A stretch of DNA of 64,000 nucleotides, taken from the NCBI GenBank assembly GCA_964423615.1, contig CAYRFQ010000036.1:1-64000 (forward strand), given 5' to 3'. The DNA comes from CAYRFQ01 sp964423615 (GTDB lineage: Bacteria; Planctomycetota; Planctomycetia; Gemmatales; Gemmataceae). The position numbers and the translations under genes were made by a program. The notes under the pieces are model-generated. The model ran no database searches, had not been told where the DNA came from, and was given only the letters and a program-made list of their open reading frames with translations. Each line of letters starts with the position of its first letter. Position 1 is the stretch's first letter. Below, one piece after another: positions 36,607-45,991 of the stretch.

Positions 36607-37371
36607 ATGAATTGGATCACGGTCATCTTCCAGGTCATCAACTTTCTCGTGTTGGTCTGGTTGCTCCAGAGATTCCTCTATCGTCCCATCATCTCGGCGA
36701 TGGAAAAACGGGAGAAGGGACTTGCTTCGGAATGGGATGCGGCTCGTGAGAAACAACGATTAGCTGCCGAAACGCGGAGTTCGTTCGAAGCCAAGCAAGC
36801 CGAACTCGAGCATCGGCGGGAGGAGTTTCTCGCCAAGTCACGCACCGAAGCGGACGAACTGAAGGTTGAACTCGCCGAAAAAGCCCGGAGGGAAATCGAA
36901 GAACTTCGTCAGCGCTGGGCGGAATCGCTCGTTGAACAAAAGGACTCATTCCTCCAAGAAGTCCGGCAACTGACAGCTGAGGGTGCGTGTCGAGTGGCCC
37001 GAGAAGCACTTGCCGACATGGCCAAGACGCCGCTCGAGTCCCGCGTGAGCGAACTCTTGGTCGAAAAGCTCCAGGAACTCCCCTCCGAGACGATCGACGA
37101 ACTTAGTCGTCTCACGCGAGACGCCCAAGGTCGGATTCGCATTCGGAGTAGCGCGGAATTGCCAGAATCGACGCGTAATCATTTGACCACCGCCGTTCAG
37201 CAACACATCTCGGGAGTCCAGGCGATCGAATTCGAAACCGAGGAGGAAATCACCTGTGGGATCGAATTGTTGACCAACAGTCACAAGTTGTCGTGGACCC
37301 TGGATAGCTACGTCGATGGCATCGAAGAACGATTGGAGGACCTTTTGTCCCAACGAGCGAAGCACCAATGA
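36607..37371 (+). CDS. atpF: N-ATPase subunit b with delta-like C-terminus
   Basis: A 254-residue subunit. One N-terminal membrane helix (WITVIFQVINFLVLVWLLQRF) and a long charged coiled coil (about 35-135). The last 100 residues (SELLVEKLQELP through EEEITCGIELLTN and SYVDGIEERLEDLL) resemble the C-terminal domain of subunit delta, which has no gene of its own in this operon. This bridges Fo and F1 in place of delta. A GGAGG site lies in the 3-base gap region after atpE. Confidence 0.92.
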   Translation: MNWITVIFQVINFLVLVWLLQRFLYRPIISAMEKREKGLASEWDAAREKQRLAAETRSSFEAKQAELEHRREEFLAKSRTEADELKVELAEKARREIEELRQRWAESLVEQKDSFLQEVRQLTAEGACRVAREALADMAKTPLESRVSELLVEKLQELPSETIDELSRLTRDAQGRIRIRSSAELPESTRNHLTTAVQQHISGVQAIEFETEEEITCGIELLTNSHKLSWTLDSYVDGIEERLEDLLSQRAKHQ

Positions 37372-37404
37372 TATGTCTTGTGAGTCGATCACAGGAGCTG
37401 TTCG

Positions 37405-38919
37405 ATGAGTACGACACCATCACTGATTCAACACGTTCGTGAGACGTTTGCCGACCTATCTCAGGTCGTCTCGACGTATGACCACCTCCTCCGTCCGGAG
37501 GAAGTTGGACAGGTCATCCGCGTCGGGCACGGTGTGGTCACCGCTCGGGGCCTTCCCGACGTGCGACTGAACGAGGTGGTCCGATTTCCCGGCAACAAAT
37601 TGGGAATCGCATTCGACCTTCGCCGCAACGAACTCGGTGTCGTGCTCTTGGATCCCTCGGAAGGGATTGCGTCAGGGGCCGAAATTCGCCGGACCCACAA
37701 GGTCCTCGATGTTCCGGTGGGAGAGGGCATCCTCGGCCGTGTCGTGGACGGAGTCGGTCGACCTTTGGACGGTAAAGGCGCGTTGTCCTTGACACACCGA
37801 CTTCCGGTCGAGCGAGAAGCTCCACCCATCATGCATCGCGATCCGGTCACGGTCCCTTTACAAACGGGCATCAAGGTGATCGATGCCCTCATCCCGGTCG
37901 GAAAGGGACAGCGTGAATTGATCCTTGGGGACCGACAAACGGGCAAGACGGCGATTGCCGTCGATACGATATTGAACCAACGGGACAAGAACGTCCTTTG
38001 CATTTACTGCGCGGTGGGTGGGCGAGGCTCGGCCGTCGCGAAGCTCATAGCCGACCTCCAGAAAGCTGGTGCAATGGAGTACTCGTCGGTCGTGATTGCG
38101 ACCGAAAACGATCCTCCCGGTCTCCAATATGTCACTCCCTACGCTGCCATGAGCATGGGAGAGTATTTTCTGGAGAAGGGTCAGGATGTCCTCGTCATCC
38201 TTGACGACTTGACCCGACACGCACGGGCTTATAGAGAACTCGCATTACTATTGCGCCGACCTCCTGGACGGGAAGCGTTCCCAGGAGACATCTTTTATCT
38301 GCATTCTCGGTTATTGGAGAGGTCAACCCATTTGCGATCGGAGTTCGGCGGCGGGTCGCTCACGGCTTTGCCCATCTGCGAAACCGAAGCCCAGAACTTG
38401 GCGGCTTACATCCCGACGAACTTGATCTCGATCACGGACGGACAGATTTATCTATCTCCGGATTTGTTCCAGAAGAGTGTCTTGCCAGCCATCGACGTTG
38501 GTAAGTCGGTTTCTCGAGTGGGAGGCAAGACCCAGCTTCAGGCGTTCCGACAAGTTGCGGGAGATCTCCGGCTGTCTTACAGCCAGTTTGAAGAGTTAGA
38601 GAGCTTCGCGAGCTTCGGTACACGACTCGACGACGCCACGCATAAAGCTCTCGAGCGAGGGCGACGAGTGCGCGAAGTGCTCAAACAGGACCAATATCTC
38701 CCGCAAACGATTACTCAGCAGATCGCAGCTTTCGTGAGCGTCACTAGCGGTGAGTTCGATCCGGTCCCTACCGAGCAGGTGAACGCTCTCGCTGACCAGG
38801 TCGGTCAAACAGTCGAGAAACGATTCCCATCGCTTCGAGACCGGATCGAGGGCGGCGATCGTCTCACCGAAACGGATAAGGAGGCGATCCGACAAACTGT
38901 TAAGGAACTCCGTGTTTAA
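37405..38919 (+). CDS. atpA: N-ATPase F1 subunit alpha
   Basis: A 504-residue alpha subunit. Walker A GDRQTGKT at 175-182, LVILDDLTRHARAYREL, GSLTALPICETEA and the arginine-finger region VGKSVSRVGGKTQ. Length is standard. AGGAG lies upstream of the ATG. Forms the non-catalytic nucleotide sites in the alpha3-beta3 head. Only 34 bases separate it from atpF. Confidence 0.96.
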   Translation: MSTTPSLIQHVRETFADLSQVVSTYDHLLRPEEVGQVIRVGHGVVTARGLPDVRLNEVVRFPGNKLGIAFDLRRNELGVVLLDPSEGIASGAEIRRTHKVLDVPVGEGILGRVVDGVGRPLDGKGALSLTHRLPVEREAPPIMHRDPVTVPLQTGIKVIDALIPVGKGQRELILGDRQTGKTAIAVDTILNQRDKNVLCIYCAVGGRGSAVAKLIADLQKAGAMEYSSVVIATENDPPGLQYVTPYAAMSMGEYFLEKGQDVLVILDDLTRHARAYRELALLLRRPPGREAFPGDIFYLHSRLLERSTHLRSEFGGGSLTALPICETEAQNLAAYIPTNLISITDGQIYLSPDLFQKSVLPAIDVGKSVSRVGGKTQLQAFRQVAGDLRLSYSQFEELESFASFGTRLDDATHKALERGRRVREVLKQDQYLPQTITQQIAAFVSVTSGEFDPVPTEQVNALADQVGQTVEKRFPSLRDRIEGGDRLTETDKEAIRQTVKELRV

Positions 38920-39028
38920 CGTAGCAGGCACACTCCGTGTGCCGTCCGCCTTGGATTCGCCTTTCGAGTTGAGTGGCTCGTTGTCACTCGGGTCTCTTGT
39001 GTTGAGTCATTAATTCAGGACCATCACC

Positions 39029-39922
39029 ATGCTTACCCTCGAAGGCTTGAAACGAAGTATTCGGACTGCCGAGGATTTGCACTCGGTGGTCAAGACGATG
39101 AAAGCTTTGGCGGCCGTGAATATCCGTCAATTTCAACAAGCTCTCAACTCGTTGACGGATTACTCTCGAACGATCGAACAAGGTTTCCAGGTGCTTCTGC
39201 AACAACCCGGTGCTTCCTTCTCCAAACCAAGGCAGGCTGCTACGAACAAATTAGCCGCGATCGTGTTCGGCTCGGATCAAGGAATGTGCGGTCCTTTGAA
39301 CGAACAGATCGCAACGTACCTGGACAATCAACTCAGCGAGAGGAATCAATCCAAAGAGGACACAAGAGTATTGGTGATCGGGACTCGCCTCGCTGGCCGT
39401 CTCGAGGATCTTGGGTATCGGGTTCAGGTTCCGTTCGCGCTTCCGACTACTGTGGCACGAGTGACTCCCGCCGTCCAAACGACCCTTCTCACGATCGATG
39501 GGTGGACGGAGGGCAGGGGAGTGGATCACATTCTACTGTGTTATTGCCAACACCTGTCGTCGGGTTCGTACGCCCCCAAGTCACTCGAGCTTTTGCCGCT
39601 GGACGTGCGTTGGTTGGAGACACTGAAAAAGCAAAAATGGCCTGGCCCATCGCTCCCGACGTTCACGTTGGACGCCGATGCGCTGTTCTCGCGCCTCGTT
39701 CATCAGTACTTGTTCGTGTCGCTCTTCCGTGCTTTCGTCGAGTCTCTTGCGAGCGAGAATGCGAGTCGTTTGTTGTCGATGCAAGCCGCCGAGCGAAACA
39801 TCGCGGACAGACTTGAGGACCTGACTTCGCTTTATCACCAGGAACGTCAGATGGCCATCACTGGCGAGATCCTCGATATTGTTTCGGGTTTTGAAGCCCT
39901 CTCAACTTCCTCGGAGAATTAA
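39029..39922 (+). CDS. atpG: N-ATPase F1 subunit gamma
   Basis: A 297-residue gamma subunit, the central rotor shaft. The N-terminal helix shows LKRSIRTAEDLHSVVKTMKAL in place of the classical RRI.S...T.KIT.AM motif; the middle has FGSDQGMCGPLNEQIA; the C-terminal helix includes ASENASRLLSMQAAERNIADR. It is the last subunit gene in the operon, as in other N-ATPases, 109 bases after atpA. An AGGA precedes the ATG. Confidence 0.94.
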   Translation: MLTLEGLKRSIRTAEDLHSVVKTMKALAAVNIRQFQQALNSLTDYSRTIEQGFQVLLQQPGASFSKPRQAATNKLAAIVFGSDQGMCGPLNEQIATYLDNQLSERNQSKEDTRVLVIGTRLAGRLEDLGYRVQVPFALPTTVARVTPAVQTTLLTIDGWTEGRGVDHILLCYCQHLSSGSYAPKSLELLPLDVRWLETLKKQKWPGPSLPTFTLDADALFSRLVHQYLFVSLFRAFVESLASENASRLLSMQAAERNIADRLEDLTSLYHQERQMAITGEILDIVSGFEALSTSSEN

Positions 39923-39979
39923 AGTCCCTTTGCAGAGTTTCTTATACCACTTCACTTGCAGTAGAACGGGAGACAAACG

Positions 39980-40678
39980 ATGCCATCTCACAACACATTA
40001 AGCCGAATTGGCGAAGCCCTCCAACGAGTAAGACAACACTGGGAAGAACGTTCGAAAAGTTCAGCGCGGTCATCGAGCGCCGAACCGTCCTTCCCCACGA
40101 TTGCCATCACAAGGGAAGCTGGTGCCGAAGTCCCAGAAGTAGTGCGAAAACTGGGGGAGGAACTCGGCTGGCCCGTTTATGACAAGGAAATCCTGGAGCA
40201 AATTGCCGAGGAACGGGGTATTCGTGTCGATCTCCTGGAGAGCATCGACGAGCGATATGTTACCTGGATGGAAGAATGCCTCAGTGGATTGTCGGGGAAT
40301 CCCAATTACACCGGCAGCGCCTACGCAAAGCATCTGTTCGAGGTGTTACACAGCCTTGCCAGCTTGGGCCAGTGTATCATCGTCGGGAGGGGAGCAGCAC
40401 AGGCACTGCCTCGGAAATCCACCTTGCGGATTCGATTCGTGGCACCGCGGAATGAACGTATCGCCCGGGTCATGCACCGACAACAACTCTCGGAGAAGGA
40501 AGCGAAGGCCTGGGTCGATAAAACCCAGAAGGATCGCGACACCTTTATTCGGCAGTACGCCCACCGCGACCCGAACGACCCGTCTCACTACGATTTGACC
40601 CTTGACGTCACTCGTTGGGATTCGGAGTCGCTGGTCAAACTGACCGTGATGGCGGTGAAATTGGCCATCATTGGTTGA
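39980..40678 (+). CDS. Cytidylate kinase-like protein (Cytidylate_kin2 type)
   Basis: A 232-residue protein with a P-loop-kinase layout of the cytidylate-kinase-like group. Seen: TIAITREAGAEVPEVVRKL (the usual GSGG loop is degenerate), ELGWPVYDKEILEQIAEE, CIIVGRGAAQALP and RFVAPRNERIARVM followed by an RDxFIRQYxHRDPNDPSHYDL-like end. Family members are probably nucleotide-binding but lack proven substrates; the altered P-loop makes activity doubtful here. GGGAG site before the ATG. It starts 57 bases after atpG on the same strand, so it may belong to the N-ATPase transcript. Confidence 0.82.
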   Translation: MPSHNTLSRIGEALQRVRQHWEERSKSSARSSSAEPSFPTIAITREAGAEVPEVVRKLGEELGWPVYDKEILEQIAEERGIRVDLLESIDERYVTWMEECLSGLSGNPNYTGSAYAKHLFEVLHSLASLGQCIIVGRGAAQALPRKSTLRIRFVAPRNERIARVMHRQQLSEKEAKAWVDKTQKDRDTFIRQYAHRDPNDPSHYDLTLDVTRWDSESLVKLTVMAVKLAIIG

Positions 40679-41323
40679 GGCAAGTCTGTTCAGGTATCCT
40701 CGGATGGATATGTATTCATTCGGAACGGAAAGAACCGCTTGGTGGCTTTCCTCCGACATCCGAGAATACTGAGCCCAAGGAATGGCCAACCTTGGTAGGC
40801 GAAAAAGCTTGGCGGTCGTTTGGCGGAGTAAGGCGTGCCTTCGCTTTGGCTTCGCCAACGCCCGGTTATAACTCTAATCTCTCTTGTCGAGCACTCCCCA
40901 CCACAAGCGGTCCTCGATCAACTTTGCGTGGCGAACGTGCCGTCATGAGAAAGCTGTCTCCGCAATTTCATCGTTGTAAGCCAGAGAAACACAAATCGTA
41001 GTTTCGTCAAAAACGGCTCGGATTTGTCGGTTGGGTCTTTCAGACATTATTTTGTGCCTTTACGCGCTCGAAATATCGCTTGTACACATCTTGGGGTAAC
41101 TCTACGGTAAACTCGTGATGTCCCTTCACCGCCGAAAAGTCTCCACTGAAAAACTATTCGTATCAACTATCGGATGTGTTTTCTTCGGTCTCAGGCCGTC
41201 GGCTGCCTCTTCTGCAATGGCTCGAATCCTTGGGATTCGATTGTCCCTTCCGTAGAATGACTCACTGGACCTCCAAGAAGGTTCGTCAGCTCATGCAATT
41301 CTTCTAACAAGAGAGAATCCCCG
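40679..41323. other. Intergenic region upstream of the second SDR
   Basis: About 645 bases with no recognisable gene, tRNA or mobile element end. The only structure noticed is an 8-bp perfect inverted repeat at 41222-41240, listed separately. Confidence 0.45.
41222..41240. promoter_or_regulatory. Perfect 8-bp inverted repeat, possible operator
   Basis: TCGAATCC and GGATTCGA face each other across three bases, about 84 bases upstream of the SDR start. The short perfect dyad in a gene-free stretch could be a repressor site or a weak hairpin. No other copy was noticed. Confidence 0.25.
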
Positions 41324-42067
41324 ATGAATTACGATATCAAAGACAAAATTGCCTTGGTTACTGGCGCGAATCGAGGGATCGGGAAGGCGATCGTCGAAAC
41401 TTTCCTCAAACACGGAGTTTCAAAAGTCTACGCAGCCGTCCGGACGTTGGAGACCACTGCGTCCCTTGTCGAAGCGCACGGAGACAAGGTCGTTCCGATA
41501 CGCATAGATCTAGGAGATCCGGCGTCCATTAAGGCCGCCGCAGACAAAGCCCAAGACGTTCAGGTCGTTGTCAACAACGCTGGCGTATTGACCACCACAA
41601 GTCCACTGGACGAGAAAGCACTTGAATCCCTCGACTTCGAGATGAACATTAATGTCAATGGTCTCATCCACATGGCCCAGGCGTTTGCACCCGTACTCAA
41701 AGCAAACGGAGGCGGTGTGTTTGCCCAACTCAACTCGGTCGTTTCGATGAAATGCTTTGCCCAGTTTGGGACCTACTCCGCATCGAAAGCCGCAGCGTAC
41801 GCCATCACACAAGCTCTGCGAGACGTCCTCGCCGAACAAGGGACCATGATCCTGAGCGTTCACCCTGGACCGATCGCAACGGACATGGGTGATTCGGCTG
41901 GATTGACTGAGATTGCCGAACCGGCTTCGCTCGTGCCGGAAGCCATGATTGCGGCTCTGAAGGCCGGTGAATTTCACGTGTTCCCGGACTCGATGGCAAA
42001 GCAAATCGGAGAGGCTTACGCCAGCTTTGCCAAGAATGTGGTCGAAGCGAATTTGATGGAAGGATAG
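41324..42067 (+). CDS. Short-chain dehydrogenase/reductase
   Basis: A 247-residue classical SDR: TGANRGIG near residue 14, DLGDP (adenine-side Asp), NNAGV, and the catalytic LNSVVS with YSASK. PGPIATDM follows. A GAGAG site precedes the ATG. The substrate is not readable. It belongs to the group with short loops often annotated as SDR of unknown specificity. It stands alone and converges on a membrane-anchored protein gene. Confidence 0.9.
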   Translation: MNYDIKDKIALVTGANRGIGKAIVETFLKHGVSKVYAAVRTLETTASLVEAHGDKVVPIRIDLGDPASIKAAADKAQDVQVVVNNAGVLTTTSPLDEKALESLDFEMNINVNGLIHMAQAFAPVLKANGGGVFAQLNSVVSMKCFAQFGTYSASKAAAYAITQALRDVLAEQGTMILSVHPGPIATDMGDSAGLTEIAEPASLVPEAMIAALKAGEFHVFPDSMAKQIGEAYASFAKNVVEANLMEG

Positions 42068-42110
42068 TAGTGTAGCGTGTTCGTCCTGACGATCCGGTCA
42101 CGCACACTAC
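42067..42110. terminator. Hairpin between convergent SDR and anchored-protein genes
   Basis: Arms 42067-42079 and 42099-42110 pair over 12 positions with one bulged A. No T-run follows on either strand, so termination is uncertain, but the location right at the SDR stop between convergent genes supports it. Confidence 0.4.
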
Positions 42111-42140
42111 CTTGCCCGCGAATTTAATCCACTTGTTTTC

Positions 42141-43169
42141 TCACGGGTTGGCTTCGGGAGGAATCCCGTTCCCTTTTGGTGGCTCGACAGGAATGATTGG
42201 ACCGAGCCTTGGGCTGTTCACGGTCGGCGCTGGAGGTGGGATTTCTGCGACAGGAGAAGTTTTCTGCGTTTTTTTGGTTTCCGCCGGTGAGACCTGGACT
42301 TCCGGGAAAGTCGGACTCGTTGGACGTTCTTTTTTTGGCTTTTTCTCTTTTTGGGCTACTGGCTTCGGCTGACTAGATTTTGCCTTTTTTCGTTTAGTGT
42401 TCGTGTCGATTTTTTGCTTGGGCAACGTTTTTTCGACCTTCTTCTGCGGCGTCACATTTTTGTTGTTGATAAACACAGGAGATGGTTCGACAGACAGGCC
42501 AGCAATTGTAAAAGATTGATCTTCGACTTTGAGGAGACGGAGCTGTGTGGTCGGTCGAGTTCTCGAACTTCCAGTGAATCGCAAAAGTGCGACCGGCTTC
42601 CCTTCGTGGCGATACCAATCGATGTCGATTTTACTTTGATCTCCCCCAGGCCGTTCCAGAATTTTCGCGAGATGTTTCATCAACGTCTTGGGGGAAATGG
42701 GGATCGCACCTGCACGTAAGTTGAGAAACTGCATCGCCACCACGTTGGCCTCATCACGAACCATCCAGATCCGGACGTCCAACGAGACGACCATACTCCA
42801 CGGAGGCGACCCATATCGAAATCCTAGCCGGAGAATGTCGTCTTCAATAGCGACTCGCAAATCGTTGATGCCGTCGGGAAGCATCCGTTCGGCGGTACGT
42901 GAATTGACGAAATCTTCGGCAAAATAGCTGTTGATTTGGAGTTGGGTGAAGGCTTCTTGCCACTGGTCTTGTCGATCGTAGATCTTCGCGGAAAGGCTGA
43001 ATAGTTTCTGGTTGCAGACTTTGGACGCTTTCGTTCGCATGTGACCCGGCGGCACTGCCGCACGGTTGTAGAATGCAGGTTCATGGGCCAAGAGGAAACC
43101 CAGCGCGACCACTCCCACGACGACGAGTGCGAGAATGAGGAGACTCGTAATGATCAATTTCCGTCGCAT
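42141..43169 (-). CDS. Membrane-anchored protein of unknown function, Lys/Pro-rich tail
   Basis: About 342 residues from ATG 43169 (GAGG upstream; an upstream in-frame ATG at 43268 gives an unlikely leader). The N-terminus is MRRKL plus one membrane helix (IITSLLILALVVVGVVALGF). A conserved-looking middle domain follows (NSYFAEDFVNS, DILRLGFRYG, WMVRDEANVVAMQFLNLRAG, LMKHLAKILE), then a Lys/Pro-rich, low-complexity C-terminus of about 110 residues. I recognise no named family. It probably faces the periplasm. It is divergent from the ompH-lpxC cluster. Confidence 0.7.
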   Translation of the reverse strand: MRRKLIITSLLILALVVVGVVALGFLLAHEPAFYNRAAVPPGHMRTKASKVCNQKLFSLSAKIYDRQDQWQEAFTQLQINSYFAEDFVNSRTAERMLPDGINDLRVAIEDDILRLGFRYGSPPWSMVVSLDVRIWMVRDEANVVAMQFLNLRAGAIPISPKTLMKHLAKILERPGGDQSKIDIDWYRHEGKPVALLRFTGSSRTRPTTQLRLLKVEDQSFTIAGLSVEPSPVFINNKNVTPQKKVEKTLPKQKIDTNTKRKKAKSSQPKPVAQKEKKPKKERPTSPTFPEVQVSPAETKKTQKTSPVAEIPPPAPTVNSPRLGPIIPVEPPKGNGIPPEANP

Positions 43170-43710
43170 ATCTCGTCCTCTTTCTGAGGGCCGGATTCCA
43201 AAGTTGCCTGCCGCTACACGGTTCTCGAAATAGATGGGCCGTATACCGAATCTGACGCAACGAATCAACTTCGAAATGGCTGGAGCGTTTCCTGATTGCT
43301 TCGACTACATGTGGAAAAATGAAATAAGACCTTTGGGCCAACCATTTCGTAATGACATGCAGGTCGCGTGTCCTTGTTTCTCGCCGAAGTGCCACGCGGC
43401 TCGCGTGACACATTTGGTCAACCGTTTCGGAGGACTGCAACTCGCGGGTTCCATTTATCCAGGACCCAAGACCAATGAGAACCGCTCCGCTACTGTGTCC
43501 GGAAAGCAAAGCACGACTCTTGCGTAGTTCAAAATCGCAAGTCCCTTGTAGTTGGACTTGACCCTTATTTATCCCTTCGCTACAACCACGCCGCGTTTAC
43601 GGAAGACGCGGGGAAATGGGAAATGTCGAGGCTGCCGGTTCCGAATCCACGTTCGTGGAGACTGGCAACGAGTCGAACTCGACAGACTTAGGAAACGAGG
43701 AGAGAACACA
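43170..43710. other. Divergent region between anchored protein and ompH
   Basis: About 540 bases of divergent intergenic sequence. In-frame codons extend upstream of the ompH start but have no export signal or domain. No clear promoter or RNA gene recognised. Confidence 0.4.
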
Positions 43711-44337
43711 GTGAAGAGGTTTGCCGGTCTCACTACAAGCGTGTTGGCATTGGGTTTGATGTTCTCGGTGGTCTCAACTTCTTGGGCACAGAACGGAACT
43801 CGGGTCGGCATCGTCAACATGGACATCATCCTGAAGAACTACAAGAAGGTTCAGTTCTTCAAGACCGAACTCAAGAACGTTGCAGAGCCCTACCGGGAAA
43901 AGGTCAAAAAGTACGAAGATTACTACAAGCGGTGGAAAGAGATTGAAGGGAATCCACAGAAATCCAAGAAAGAGCGAACCGACGCCAACAAGCAAGCAGT
44001 TCTTTGGAAGCGTAAGATCGAAGACCTGACGAACGAAGCCAACAAGAAGATCATGGACATGGGCCAAAACAACTTGGTTCGTCTGTATCGTGATTTGGAG
44101 ACCGTCATTGCTGGTTATGCCAAGGCCAACGGTTATCACCTCGTTTGTCACCATTTCGATCCGGTTGATCCAAAGCAGAAATATTCTTGGGCCAACCTGG
44201 ACCGTCGGTTGAACCGCCCCATGCAGGCCGGTTCCATGAGCCCAATTTACGTTTCCAACGCCATCGATATTTCGAACGATGTCTTGAGCATCCTCAACCG
44301 GCAGTATCCAGACGACAAGAACGCCCAAGGTCAGTAA
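43711..44337 (+). CDS. OmpH/Skp-family periplasmic chaperone
   Basis: A 208-residue protein. GTG 43711 is preferred because GAGGAGAG lies upstream and a signal peptide follows (LTTSVLALGLMFSVVSTSWA). After it: NGTRVGIVNMDIILKNYKKV, the OmpH/Skp opening, then a long charged helical hairpin (about 55-155), as in the tentacle chaperone Skp. The tail after residue 155 is longer than in E. coli Skp. It should guide outer-membrane proteins across the periplasm. It lies before lpxC, recalling the bamA-skp-lpx order of Gram-negative bacteria. Confidence 0.85.
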   Translation: MKRFAGLTTSVLALGLMFSVVSTSWAQNGTRVGIVNMDIILKNYKKVQFFKTELKNVAEPYREKVKKYEDYYKRWKEIEGNPQKSKKERTDANKQAVLWKRKIEDLTNEANKKIMDMGQNNLVRLYRDLETVIAGYAKANGYHLVCHHFDPVDPKQKYSWANLDRRLNRPMQAGSMSPIYVSNAIDISNDVLSILNRQYPDDKNAQGQ

Positions 44338-44609
44338 GGTCCGGTTGCCGAGGGATATTGCTCCATCTGGTGGTGGGACGGTGTGTCAACACGACTCCGT
44401 CCTCTCCAATTGGGAAAACCACGGTAGTTTCGTTCGATTCATTTTGATAGTGTTGTTCTCGCCCACGAGGCGACGAGACAAGAAACGGAGGGCGTGACTT
44501 CTTCCGTGAATTTCCTTGTTCCGTCCTGGTTATCGTGGGCTGATTTTTTCTACTCCACAGAACACGGCTCGGAGAGGATTTCGCAGCCGACACGCGCAAG
44601 GAAGTATTC

Positions 44610-45494
44610 GTGAGAAAGCTAACATCTCGCTCCCAGCGGACGATTGCCCGCCCGGTGTGCGTTCGCGGTGTAGGTTACATTACCGGTGCTAACGTTTCAT
44701 TGCAATTCGCTCCAGCACCACCATCAACAGGCATCGTTTTCGTCCGGACGGATTTGCCCCCGCAAGTTTGCATTCCAGCACGGATCGACAAAGTGACCGG
44801 GACCAGTCGGCGAACTACCCTTGGTTCGATGCCGAGGTGCGTGACTGTCGTCGAGCATGTTCTGGCGGCCTTGGCTGGACTACGGATCGACAACTGCTAC
44901 GTGGAACTCAACGCCATCGAACCTCCTGGAATGGATGGTTCGTCCCGCCCGTTCGTTAAGGCTCTACGAGAGGCCGGAATTGTCGACCAGTCAGCCGATC
45001 GAGACGTTTGGACGGTGGATCGACCGCTCATCGTAGAACGAAATGGAGCAACGTTAACGCTGCATCCTGCGGTCGGAGAGGAATTACGGATCAGCTACTT
45101 ACTCGATTACGGTGGTTTTAACCCCATCATGCCCCAACGACACTCACAGACGATTTATCCACAGAGTTTCATCAATGAGATTGCTCCTTGTCGGACCTAT
45201 TTGCTCGAAGCTGAGGCTCACGAGTTGCGTCGACAAGGGATTGGGTCCCGTACGCGCGTGACAGACCTCGTTGTGTTTGGTCCACAGGGCCCGATCGAAA
45301 ACAAATTACGCTTTGCCGACGAACCTGCCCGACACAAAATTCTCGACATCATCGGCGACCTGGCGTTACTGGGCTGTGACGTTCGAGGACACATTGTGGG
45401 ATATCGTTCGGGGCACCCATTGAACGCCGAGTTGACTCAAGAGCTTGCAGACATGATTCCGACAACGACGATTTTGCAATCACGTGCGGCCTAG
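44610..45494 (+). CDS. lpxC: UDP-3-O-acyl-N-acetylglucosamine deacetylase
   Basis: A 294-residue LpxC, the committed step of lipid A synthesis. Zinc ligands by motif: His83 (VEHVLAAL), His242 and Asp246 (RHKILDIIGDL); Glu82 is the catalytic base and His269 (GHPLNAEL) the second catalytic residue. Also PPGMDGSSRPF. Start GTG 44610 with AAGGAAG upstream. All catalytic residues are present, so an active enzyme and thus an LPS-type outer membrane are expected. lpxA, lpxD and fabZ are not in the window. Confidence 0.95.
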   Translation: MRKLTSRSQRTIARPVCVRGVGYITGANVSLQFAPAPPSTGIVFVRTDLPPQVCIPARIDKVTGTSRRTTLGSMPRCVTVVEHVLAALAGLRIDNCYVELNAIEPPGMDGSSRPFVKALREAGIVDQSADRDVWTVDRPLIVERNGATLTLHPAVGEELRISYLLDYGGFNPIMPQRHSQTIYPQSFINEIAPCRTYLLEAEAHELRRQGIGSRTRVTDLVVFGPQGPIENKLRFADEPARHKILDIIGDLALLGCDVRGHIVGYRSGHPLNAELTQELADMIPTTTILQSRAA

Positions 45495-45991
45495 GGCGGC
45501 TTGTGGATGAGTGTGGCGGTCTTGTTTCTCGGCCTCTCCCAAAGAGGCGAGGGGTCGAGCGTGAGGGATATCCAATCCCAACTCGAATTTCGCATTCTTG
45601 TCTGGGTTTGGGATAGACAACCACGAATCCCACACCCGACTTGTCTCTCCCAGGAAGGGAAAGAGCTAATACCAAGAACGCGATGTCCGGATACATCGGA
45701 AGATAGACAGTTGCTTGGTTGTGGCCAGAGCGGATACGACCTTGTTGCATCGGAACGGTTGGAAAGAATCTTCGGAAACTTCCCAGGAACGGTCCATCAC
45801 CCACCGGAACCAAGGTGACGAAAACGACACTGCTTCCTTAACCCAATCCAAGCAACAGCCGTCTCTCAAAGACCTCGCGGATCCGGTGGACCGTTGCAGT
45901 CTCTACTGACTAATTGGCGACAACACTTTCGGTTTTTTCACATAACGGTGGGGACCACTCCACCATAGAAATCAACTTCTCGGAGACACGG
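45495..45991. other. Gap between lpxC and the Gfo/Idh gene
   Basis: About 500 bases without a recognisable gene; in-frame extension of the next gene to 45914 is judged non-coding because a good ribosome site lies later. No terminator with a T-run is seen after lpxC. Confidence 0.4.

Noticed and set aside
40615..41001. 128-residue frame after the cytidylate-kinase-like gene
   Set aside because: Its first part overlaps the kinase-like gene in another frame and the rest has no recognisable content.
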